A stretch of 5,902 bases of DNA from contig NZ_CALKTS010000231.1 of the NCBI RefSeq assembly GCF_937997595.1, positions 1 through 5,902 of the forward strand, in the 5' to 3' direction. Under the pieces are notes generated by a model. It ran no database searches. It was not told the DNA's origin and saw only the letters and a list, made by a program, of their open reading frames with translations. This document shows positions 1 to 4,467 of this stretch, piece by piece. The position numbers were made by a program, and so were the translations under genes. This stretch comes from an uncultured Campylobacter sp. Its GTDB lineage: Bacteria; Campylobacterota; Campylobacteria; Campylobacterales; Campylobacteraceae. Position 1 is the first letter of the stretch. The number at the start of each line of letters is the position of its first letter.

Positions 1-341
1 AGCGGCACGCGCACGCGGCTGATTTGCATGCCGTTTGGATGACTCCAGCCGCCTAGATTTTCGCCCACGACCTCGGCGAAGCCCGCCACCTCGCGCACGC
101 CCTGCGCCATAGCCTCGATACGGGCGTCCGTTAGCCTTAGGCGGTCCAGCAGCGCTGCACTAAGCCCCGATTTCTCGCCGTTTGCAAGGTCTTTGGCGTT
201 TGACGCTTTTATCGCGTCCTTTTGCGCGAGTAGCTCGTCCGCCACGGCGTTTAAAATTTCAAATTTAGCCTTGCTACCAAGTCTCAAAAGCTCGCTGCAA
301 GCGGCTTTTGCGCGCTTACAGATCTCTAAAATTTCGTTCAT
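1..341 (-). CDS. proA: Glutamate-5-semialdehyde dehydrogenase (gamma-glutamyl phosphate reductase), N-terminal part
   Basis: ProA reduces gamma-glutamyl phosphate to glutamate-5-semialdehyde with NADPH, the second step of proline synthesis in the cytoplasm. The visible 113 residues begin MNEILEICKRAKAA and match the helical N-terminal segment of ProA: an ALLDRLRLTDARI-type stretch near residues 62-74, a GVREVAGF stretch near 80-87, then GGWSHPNGMQISRVRVPL, which leads into the NADP-binding domain. The catalytic cysteine lies beyond the window edge, so the gene is incomplete here. The start is well supported: AAGGAG lies 6-11 bases upstream of the ATG, and the sequence has the ProA N-terminus from the first codon. 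The preceding gene stops only 9 bp upstream, and its stop codon abuts the ribosome binding site. Transcription of proA therefore probably comes through the abi-like gene or from proB. Codon use is GC-rich, like proB and unlike the gene between them. Confidence 0.93.
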   Translation of the reverse strand, partial: MNEILEICKRAKAACSELLRLGSKAKFEILNAVADELLAQKDAIKASNAKDLANGEKSGLSAALLDRLRLTDARIEAMAQGVREVAGFAEVVGENLGGWSHPNGMQISRVRVP

Positions 342-350
342 TTTCGCTCC

Positions 351-1106
351 TTAATCATATTTATATTTTAAGTTTACCATATGGTTTAAATTTGATATAT
401 TTTTAAATGCATCATTTAGGTTAAACCCCAGTCGTAATAGCAAAATTTCAATATTTACAGTTATTGATTTTGCTTTGGTTTTTGGCGGATTATTGTGAAA
501 GATATCATTGCGTGCCTTACGAATCATAGAAAATACATTTAAAAGACTATTTTTTGTGCCGTATTCTGGCAACCTTTGCCCCTTGTATTTGCACACGCTT
601 GCAAAAATATCTCTGAAATCGCTCCAATTCGAGCCTATGACGTTTTGCAAATCACCTAGCGTAAATAAATCAAGCACCTCAAAGCTATTCATTTGCTCTG
701 CTAGATTAACCTTTTTGGTCTGCGCTATGTGGGCAGCTTGTTTTATTAGCTTCGCATTTTTTCCGTATAAAAACCAGTCGTCGGCGTTAGAATTTGAACT
801 ATAAATTTCAGATAGTACTAGTGCAACTTTAGAACGCAATGCCGTTTCAAAAATATGGATGATTAAAAACATTTCGTGGTGCGATTTTATGCGTTTATTA
901 TAGATTGAAATGACTAAATCAAAGATGTCAACATTATTTTTGGCATATTTTTTAATAATGACGGCAGCTTCTTTGCAAGCACCCAACAAATATTTATTAT
1001 GAAGTAGTGCAATAGAATTTTTAAGTTTACCGAAGCCCGGCATTTTCGTTGCATCACAGTCTAAGTTTTCACATAGTTTTTTACAGATTACACTTTCAAG
1101 ATACAT
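351..1106 (-). CDS. Abi_2/AbiF-like abortive-infection protein with a HEPN RNase motif
   Basis: This is a 251-residue, mostly helical, soluble protein without signal peptide or membrane segments. Two marks point to the Abi_2 (AbiD/AbiF) family. One is an N-terminal helix with FETALRS (Glu87, Arg91). The other is RNDIFH at 199-204, an R-x4-H motif with Asn after Arg, typical of the HEPN RNase active site and close to the RN-x-I-F/Y-H form common in this family. Asp109-Asp110-Trp111 and LFTLGDLQNVI (147-157) also fit the family layout. Proteins of this type are toxins in phage-defence or toxin-antitoxin modules; cleavage of RNA is the expected activity but is inferred here. The gene is clearly more AT-rich than proB and proA on either side, which suggests horizontal acquisition. 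A structured RNA candidate lies 28 bp upstream on the same strand. The ATG has only a weak Shine-Dalgarno (AAAGATGA), so translation may be low. The family call is from motifs, without a database search. Confidence 0.72.
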   Translation of the reverse strand: MYLESVICKKLCENLDCDATKMPGFGKLKNSIALLHNKYLLGACKEAAVIIKKYAKNNVDIFDLVISIYNKRIKSHHEMFLIIHIFETALRSKVALVLSEIYSSNSNADDWFLYGKNAKLIKQAAHIAQTKKVNLAEQMNSFEVLDLFTLGDLQNVIGSNWSDFRDIFASVCKYKGQRLPEYGTKNSLLNVFSMIRKARNDIFHNNPPKTKAKSITVNIEILLLRLGFNLNDAFKNISNLNHMVNLKYKYD

Positions 1107-1133
1107 TTAATCATCTTTTGTTATAATAGTACC

Positions 1134-1194
1134 AATTTGGAGGTCTCATCGCTATGAATTAAGCGAGTATCCGAAAGGAAAGACACTCCAAATT
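1134..1194 (-). ncRNA. Candidate structured RNA upstream of the abi-like gene (abiF-RNA-like)
   Basis: Positions 1186-1194 and 1134-1142 form a perfect 9-bp stem (AATTTGGAG with CTCCAAATT). It continues inward, past a one-base bulge at 1185, through 4 more pairs (1181-1184 with 1143-1146). The closed region contains two small hairpins. One has a 3-bp stem with a UUUC loop (1170-1179). The other has a 5-bp stem UCGCU/AGCGA with an 8-base loop (1149-1166). This makes a three-way junction of 61 bases. From memory, a conserved 'abiF RNA motif' sits directly upstream of abiF-family genes, and AbiF proteins have been proposed to work with an RNA antitoxin. Position and orientation here fit that. 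No U-tract follows, so the 3' end could come from processing rather than a terminator. A -10-like TATAAG (1236-1241) lies upstream. The structure is seen in the sequence; expression and antitoxin role are inferred. Confidence 0.55.
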
Positions 1195-1235
1195 CTATAT
1201 TTTCATTCAAAATTTCACTCATTTTGTTTCCTTGA

Positions 1236-1241
1236 CTTATA
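1236..1241 (-). promoter_or_regulatory. Possible -10 box for the structured RNA and abi-like gene
   Basis: The minus strand reads TTTTTTATAAG here. A T-rich run ending in TATAAG resembles the Campylobacter sigma-70 -10 region, which usually lacks a clear -35. Initiation about 7 bases downstream would place the RNA start near 1229, just before the micro-ORF and about 35 bases before the outer stem of the candidate RNA. The same bases also encode the end of the upstream micro-ORF, so this is a weak assignment. Confidence 0.3.
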
Positions 1242-1434
1242 AAAAATCGCAAGCTACGCGGGCTAGTCTAGCAAAGAATATCGCCACTGCCGTACTTGTA
1301 GCAGTATTGTAAAGTATGTTTTTATTCATTTTCTCAAAGATTTCTCCCTATGCTGTAAATTTACTATCAGCCAAACTCCATGCCATAAATCTCTTCTTTA
1401 GCTATTTCTTGGCATTATATCCAACTTTCTCATT

Positions 1435-1590
1435 TCAATTCGCGCATAGCGCTTTTACGTAATCCGCCGGCTCATATCCGCGCAGTTCAAGAACGTCTAG
1501 CTCGCCGTTTTTATCGGCGTCCAGTTCGTTAAATTTCGCCGCCCACGCCGCACCCGCCAAAAGTAGCGCAAAAAATATAATCTTTTTCAT
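1435..1590 (-). CDS. Small exported EF-hand peptide (51 residues)
   Basis: This short gene starts at an ATG preceded by a strong Shine-Dalgarno (GGAGGGCGAAG) and ends in TGA. Residues 1-17 form a signal peptide: MKK, a hydrophobic core IIFFALLLAGAA, and a likely signal peptidase I site AWA/A after residue 17. The mature part contains a complete EF-hand calcium-binding loop at 24-35 (DADKNGELDVLE): Asp at positions 1 and 3, Asn at 5, Gly at 6, Leu at 8 and Glu at 12. Only one EF-hand is present, and the short tail ends with Cys49-Ala-Asn. The product is therefore predicted to be a tiny periplasmic calcium-binding protein; partner and role are unknown. It lies 47 bp after proB on the same strand and probably shares its transcript. 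Its GC-rich codon use matches proB rather than the abi-like island. A truncated derivative of a longer EF-hand protein is an alternative. Confidence 0.8.
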   Translation of the reverse strand: MKKIIFFALLLAGAAWAAKFNELDADKNGELDVLELRGYEPADYVKALCAN

Positions 1591-1637
1591 CTTCGCCCTC
1601 CGTTTGAAATTTTAAACGCGCGAACACGGCTAAAATT

Positions 1638-2759
1638 TCATTGCAGCGCGATATTATCCGCGTGGATCGCGTCATCGTCGCTTTTGTAGCCTAAAGCATG
1701 CTCTATCTCATCGCTTTTTGCGCCCGCTATGCGCGCAAGCTCGCAGCTTGAATAGTTGCTAATGCCGTGCGCCAGCAGCTTGCCGTCGGTCGCGCAGACG
1801 TTTACGATCTCGCCGCGCTCAAACTCGCCGCGCACCTCTGCAATCCCGACCGCAAGCAGGCTTTTGCCCGATTTTATCGCTTTTGCCGCGCCCGCGTCGA
1901 TAATCACCGCGCCTTTGCTGATCGCGCCGTATGCGAGCCAATATTTACGCGAGCTAAGCCGCGCCGCGCCCGCGCTAAAGAGGGTGCCGACCTCGTCGCC
2001 CGCCGCTATTTTAAGCAAAATTCCGTCCGTACGCCCGTTTGCGATGATCAGGCTAGTGCCGATCTGATTTGCCATTTGCGCCGCCGCGATCTTGGTAGCC
2101 ATGCCGCCTGTGCCGAATTTACTGCCCTCGCCGCCTGCCATTTTGACGACGCGCTCGTCGATTTTTTCAATAAAGCTTAAAAGTTTTGCGTCTGCGTGCT
2201 CGCTCGGATTTTTGTCGTACAGCCCGTCGATATCGCTTAAAATCACGAGCAGATCAGCATCGATTAGCCCCGCTACTAGCGCACTTAGCGTGTCGTTGTC
2301 GCCCACTTTCAGTTCATCTGCTACGACGGGATCGTTTTCGTTTATGATCGGCACGATGCCGCGCGAGAGTAGCTCCGCGCAGACGTTTCGCACGCTAAGA
2401 TAGCGCACCCTGTCGCTAAAATCGCCTCGGCTTAACAGCAGCTGCGCGATAATGCGGTCATGCGCCCAAAACAGCCGCTCGTAAAGATGCATCAGCGCGA
2501 CCTGCCCGACCGCCGCTAGAGCCTGCTTGCGGCTTAAAATTTTAGGTCTTTGCGCGATACCGAGCAGCCCCATACCCGCGCCCACGGCGCCCGAGCTTAC
2601 CAAAGCCACGCAAAAGCCCGCATCTTTTAGCTTGCAAATTTGCGCGACTAGACTTTTGATGAGCCGCTCATTTAGCGAACCGTCCGCATTGGTAAGCGTT
2701 GAGGTACCGATTTTTACGACGATACGTTTTGCGCCGCCCAGAAGCTCTTTTCTACCCAT
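1638..2759 (-). CDS. proB: Glutamate 5-kinase (AAK kinase domain plus PUA domain)
   Basis: ProB phosphorylates L-glutamate with ATP to gamma-glutamyl phosphate, the first and usually proline-inhibited step of proline synthesis in the cytoplasm. The 373 residues are the normal length for the two-domain form. The amino-acid kinase domain shows VVKIGTST with Lys16, SSGAVGAG (55-62), INENDPV (139-145), GDNDTLSALVAG (153-164), LSDIDGLYDKNP (174-185) and the ATP-binding GTGGMATK (216-223). The PUA domain covers roughly 270-360. The start is fixed by GGAG 8 bases before the ATG and by the N-terminal match to ProB. A perfect TATAAT lies 23 bp upstream. In many bacteria proB and proA are adjacent; here about 1.3 kb with an EF-hand gene and an AT-rich abi-like gene separates them. 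I see no missing catalytic residue. Confidence 0.96.
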   Translation of the reverse strand: MGRKELLGGAKRIVVKIGTSTLTNADGSLNERLIKSLVAQICKLKDAGFCVALVSSGAVGAGMGLLGIAQRPKILSRKQALAAVGQVALMHLYERLFWAHDRIIAQLLLSRGDFSDRVRYLSVRNVCAELLSRGIVPIINENDPVVADELKVGDNDTLSALVAGLIDADLLVILSDIDGLYDKNPSEHADAKLLSFIEKIDERVVKMAGGEGSKFGTGGMATKIAAAQMANQIGTSLIIANGRTDGILLKIAAGDEVGTLFSAGAARLSSRKYWLAYGAISKGAVIIDAGAAKAIKSGKSLLAVGIAEVRGEFERGEIVNVCATDGKLLAHGISNYSSCELARIAGAKSDEIEHALGYKSDDDAIHADNIALQ

Positions 2760-2782
2760 TTTCCGCTCCGAAATTTTTGAAA

Positions 2783-2788
2783 ATTATA
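2783..2788 (-). promoter_or_regulatory. Probable -10 box of the proB promoter
   Basis: The minus strand reads GATATAATTTTC, a perfect TATAAT, placing transcription start near 2776 with a leader of about 16 bases that holds the proB ribosome binding site. Upstream is T- and A-rich sequence without a clear -35 hexamer, which is normal for Campylobacter sigma-70 promoters. It follows the possible gene remnant ending at 2805. Confidence 0.55.
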
Positions 2789-2804
2789 TCGAAAACGGCT
2801 TATT

Positions 2805-3008
2805 TTAAATTTTATGTTTTAAGCTGAGTGGATGCGAGCTTTGGCTAAAATTTATTCCCGAATAAAATTCGGCAGCTTCTAAATACGAGAGATAAAATTT
2901 TTTGGGTAAAAGTTTGATTATAAAGTAGTCGTATTTGGCGTAGTAAATTTTCTTATAAAGCGTAGAGATGGTCTGTCTATGAAGATCATAACGGGAGTCC
3001 GACTCCCG
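2805..3008 (-). pseudogene. Possible C-terminal gene remnant, no start codon
   Basis: This minus-strand frame is open for 67 codons, has no ATG, and begins right after an in-frame TAA. Its translation is protein-like, rich in Tyr and Lys (for example LYKKIYYAKYDYFIIKLL, then YLEAAEFYSGINFSQ), and it ends in a TAA 45 bp before proB. I do not recognise a family. It may be the tail of a gene whose front part was lost; the response-regulator-like stub at 3052-3117 could belong to the same lost gene, but the two are not in one frame and the tail does not look like a response regulator. The call is weak, since a 67-codon open frame can occur by chance in AT-rich sequence. With that stub, the palindrome at 2988-3012 and the proB -10 box, this accounts for what I can see in the 364 bases between proB and fccC. 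Confidence 0.25.
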
Positions 3009-3012
3009 TTAT
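2988..3012. repeat. Perfect 11-bp inverted repeat with 3-base loop
   Basis: ATAACGGGAGT at 2988-2998 pairs perfectly with ACTCCCGTTAT at 3002-3012 around CCG. Neither side is followed by a U-tract, so it is not a textbook intrinsic terminator. It lies 112 bp past the fccC stop and about 230 bp before proB, where it could end or stabilise the fccBC transcript as a 3' hairpin or serve as a protein-binding palindrome. Confidence 0.7.
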
Positions 3013-3051
3013 CGCGCGAAATTTACTGACTTAAAATTTACCGGATCCTTG

Positions 3052-3117
3052 CTAAAGCGCGGCGTTGAGGTTTAGTTGCATCTCGACGTCGTCGCTAACG
3101 AGCAAAATTTTCTTCAT
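3052..3117 (-). pseudogene. Response-regulator-like N-terminal stub (21 codons)
   Basis: The frame begins MKKILLVSDDVEMQL and stops at a TAG after 21 codons. MKKILLV-x-DD is the classic first strand and acidic pair of CheY-like receiver domains, so this looks like the front end of a response regulator gene that has been truncated. Only 6 bp separate it from the fccC stop codon, and AAGTAGG gives a plausible ribosome binding site that overlaps that stop. It may be translated as a short peptide but cannot fold as a receiver: the phosphorylated Asp and the rest of the domain are absent. I could not find the remainder in another frame immediately downstream. Confidence 0.4.
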
Positions 3118-3123
3118 TTTAGC

Positions 3124-3786
3124 CTACTTTTTGGTGGCATTGCCTTCTTTATTTTCTACTTTCGGCCCCACATAATCCTCCCCGAAATATGCCTTCTTTA
3201 TCTCTTCTTTTTTGATTGCGGCTTTCTTTTCGTAGATTTTGTATTCAGGCTTCCAGTAGTTTAGCATATTGTTTAGCCCGCTGTGGCCTACCTCGGCATG
3301 ACAGCTAGCGCAGGCTAGTTGCTTATCGGTATTTAGCAAGCTTTGATAGTGAGCGTGCATCTTTTGAGCCTGGGCTGAGGTTAGCTTATTATCTACCAAA
3401 TTCGTATGGCAGCTAACGCAACCGTTATCAAATACGAAGTGCTCTCTTTTCTCTCTATTTTTATGCCAGTCTATAGCCTCAGGATCTTTAAAGAAATGAA
3501 CGTATCCCTCCATTAGTCCGTTTTTAGCTTTAGTTAAAACGTATTTGGCTAGATTGTCGTGAGGTATGTGGCAGTCTACGCATTTAGCCCTTACTCCGCT
3601 TTTGCCTTTACCGCTATGAACGTCGTTGCTATAAGCTATAACCATAGGATCCATCTCGTGGCATACTACGCAAAACTTCTCTCCGCTAGTTTCTTCTAGG
3701 GCGTAATGCACGGGAAGTACGACTAAAAATCCTATAATGCCGCTTACTAGTATAATAAGCGCTAGTATTTTCTTTGAAATTTTCAT
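3124..3786 (-). CDS. fccC: NapC/NrfH-family membrane-anchored tetraheme cytochrome c (quinol dehydrogenase)
   Basis: The protein is predicted to take electrons from menaquinol at the membrane and pass them to the periplasmic partner cytochrome. Its 220 residues start with a short cytoplasmic KISKK and one transmembrane helix (about 7-26), which stays as an anchor. Four CxxCH haem sites follow: CVVCH (39-43), CVDCH (69-73), CVSCH (123-127) and CASCH (159-163). The first continues as CxxCHxM with Met45, the arrangement of the quinol-proximal haem in NrfH. The C-terminal tail from about 185 is lysine-rich and charged. I chose the ATG at 3786 because it begins exactly at the anchor and overlaps the fccB stop as ATGA, indicating translational coupling. 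A longer frame from 3837 would add 17 residues that are out-of-frame fccB sequence. Wolinella fccABC has the same gene order. Confidence 0.9.
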   Translation of the reverse strand: MKISKKILALIILVSGIIGFLVVLPVHYALEETSGEKFCVVCHEMDPMVIAYSNDVHSGKGKSGVRAKCVDCHIPHDNLAKYVLTKAKNGLMEGYVHFFKDPEAIDWHKNREKREHFVFDNGCVSCHTNLVDNKLTSAQAQKMHAHYQSLLNTDKQLACASCHAEVGHSGLNNMLNYWKPEYKIYEKKAAIKKEEIKKAYFGEDYVGPKVENKEGNATKK

Positions 3787-4223
3787 GGCGTTACCCCCAT
3801 CCATTGCGGAACTTCGTGTTCGTGGCACTCCGTGCACATATTGGTTGATTTTTTATGCTCGTTGTGGCACTCGTCGCAGTATAGCGTAGGGCCGTCGTGA
3901 ACCGAGTTGTGGGGATTTGCTTTTAGCAGATCCATATATTCTAGTCTTTTAGCTATCTTTTTCTTGTCGCCGTGACAGGACAAACAGCCTTTATCGCCTA
4001 TGGATTTAAATTTACTAGCGTCGTTTCCTTGTCCTTCGTGACAATCAAGACAGGTGAAGCTTAGCTTTTCGTGATGAGGTTTTAAAGGGTGTTTGGCTCG
4101 CAGCTCGTCGGTGACGTTAAGATCTACTAAAGACGCTATCTGTGCGCTTGGTGCACCTGCGCTAAATGCAAAAGAGCATAGTAGCATAGATACGCACAAG
4201 GCGAGAAACGCTTTATGTTTCAT
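3783..4223 (-). CDS. fccB: Periplasmic tetraheme cytochrome c (flavocytochrome c haem subunit)
   Basis: The 146-residue precursor has a signal peptide (MKHK, hydrophobic core to about residue 20, cleavage probably between 21 and 24) and four CxxCH haem sites: CLDCH (58-62), CLSCH (80-84), CDECH (116-120) and CTECH (130-134). Extra histidines (His45, 50, 51, 105, 109, 123, 136) can provide the distal ligands for bis-His haems. Size and spacing fit the tetraheme domain that in Shewanella is fused to the flavin domain of fumarate reductase; here it is a separate subunit, as in Wolinella FccB. It probably carries electrons from FccC to FccA in the periplasm. AAGGA lies 8 bases before the ATG. The gene overlaps fccC by 4 bp. 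Upstream is a repeat-rich spacer after the fccA terminator, so fccBC may have its own promoter or depend on readthrough. Confidence 0.88.
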   Translation of the reverse strand: MKHKAFLALCVSMLLCSFAFSAGAPSAQIASLVDLNVTDELRAKHPLKPHHEKLSFTCLDCHEGQGNDASKFKSIGDKGCLSCHGDKKKIAKRLEYMDLLKANPHNSVHDGPTLYCDECHNEHKKSTNMCTECHEHEVPQWMGVTP

Positions 4224-4250
4224 GCGAATTCCTTTCGGATGTCAAATTTA

Positions 4251-4326
4251 CAAATTTAACTGCAAATTCGGCTTTAAATTTAAAAGTACCGCAAGCCGAA
4301 TTTTCAAATTTAACTTTAAATTCAGC
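4251..4326. repeat. Imperfect 22-bp direct repeat, 54-bp period, upstream of fccB
   Basis: The 22 bases at 4251-4272 recur at 4305-4326 with three mismatches; both copies begin with CAAATTTAACT followed two bases later by AAATTC. The pair lies 28-103 bp before the fccB start. Two spaced copies could be binding sites for a regulator, but AT-rich Campylobacter spacers make such words easily. Confidence 0.45.
4264..4303. repeat. Perfect 11-bp inverted repeat in the fccB leader
   Basis: AAATTCGGCTT at 4264-4274 pairs with AAGCCGAATTT at 4293-4303 around an 18-base loop. The left arm overlaps the first copy of the direct repeat at 4251-4272. In an fccB transcript it would form a hairpin about 40 bp before the start codon. 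It could be an attenuator or operator; there is no U-tract on the fccB-reading strand. Confidence 0.5.
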
Positions 4327-4380
4327 CTGCGATTAAAATAAAATTTGCAAGTATTTCGAGGCGATTTTTGGGGTTGCGCG

Positions 4381-4432
4381 GCTAAAATTTTGCGCAGGCT
4401 AGACGAAATAGTCTGCCAAGCAAAATTTTAGC
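4381..4432. repeat. Long hairpin with 13-bp perfect outer stem, between fccA and fccB
   Basis: GCTAAAATTTTGC at 4381-4393 pairs perfectly with its reverse complement at 4420-4432. Inside, 4397-4399 pairs with 4415-4417 and 4401-4404 pairs with 4411-4414, leaving a 6-base loop and a single bulge. It lies just beyond the intrinsic terminator of fccA. It may reinforce termination or protect the fccA 3' end from degradation. Confidence 0.65.
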
Positions 4433-4441
4433 AAGCTCCGC

Positions 4442-4463
4442 AAAAAGCGTCCGAAAGACGCCG
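4442..4463 (-). terminator. Intrinsic terminator after fccA
   Basis: Read on the minus strand, GCGTC (4461-4457), loop TTTCG, GACGC (4451-4447) is followed at once by TTTTT (4446-4442). A GC-rich 5-bp stem with a U-tract starting 7 bases after the fccA stop is a classic rho-independent terminator. It implies that fccA ends its own transcript, at least partly, and that fccBC needs readthrough or a separate promoter. Confidence 0.75.
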
Positions 4464-4467
4464 TAAA

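Larger units (their letters stand above)
1107..1434 (-). other. AT-rich spacer with two micro-ORFs, between the EF-hand gene and the abi-like gene
   Basis: No convincing long gene is present in these 328 bases, but they hold more than random sequence. The minus strand carries a 30-codon ORF at 1237-1329 (starts MNKNILYNTATSTAV, has a hydrophobic middle) and a 33-codon ORF at 1121-1222 (starts MSEILNENIEFG). The second has a good AAGGAA Shine-Dalgarno and reads straight through the structured RNA at 1134-1194, stopping 14 bp before the abi-like start. I do not recognise either product. They could be decayed genes, a leader peptide, or chance. A weaker hairpin (1380-1385 with 1410-1415, plus 1387-1390 with 1404-1407) lies just downstream of the EF-hand gene and has no U-tract. 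Between 1240 and 1434 I see nothing else that I can name. Confidence 0.4.

Noticed and set aside
508..804. Plus-strand open frame of 98 codons inside the abi-like gene
   Set aside because: It is antisense to a gene with a clear HEPN motif, its translation shows no recognisable domain, and no good ribosome binding site supports it.
1134..1194. Hammerhead-type ribozyme in the three-way junction
   Set aside because: The GAAA tetranucleotide and junction shape suggested it, but the CUGANGA core is absent on both strands.
1756..2403. Several plus-strand open frames of 103-137 codons opposite proB
   Set aside because: They are shadows of the GC-rich proB coding strand with Ala/Ser/Arg/Pro-rich translations, and proB is unmistakable.
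2527..2808. Plus-strand open frame of 93 codons across the proB start
   Set aside because: It is antisense to the conserved proB N-terminus and its promoter, with no domain signal.
3076..3264. Plus-strand open frame with hydrophobic translation opposite the fccC end
   Set aside because: The Phe-rich translation is the complement of the lysine-rich fccC tail, so the apparent membrane protein is an artefact.
3787..3837. Upstream start for fccC that would add 17 residues
   Set aside because: The extra residues are fccB coding sequence read in another frame and put a charged stretch before the anchor. The ATGA-overlapping start fits better.
4251..4326. CRISPR-like array in the fccB leader
   Set aside because: Only two imperfect AT-rich copies exist, without a third repeat or uniform spacers, and no cas gene is nearby.
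4093..4341. Plus-strand open frame of 82 codons over the fccB start and leader
   Set aside because: Its Phe/Lys-rich tail comes from AAATTT repeats, and it is antisense to the fccB signal peptide region.
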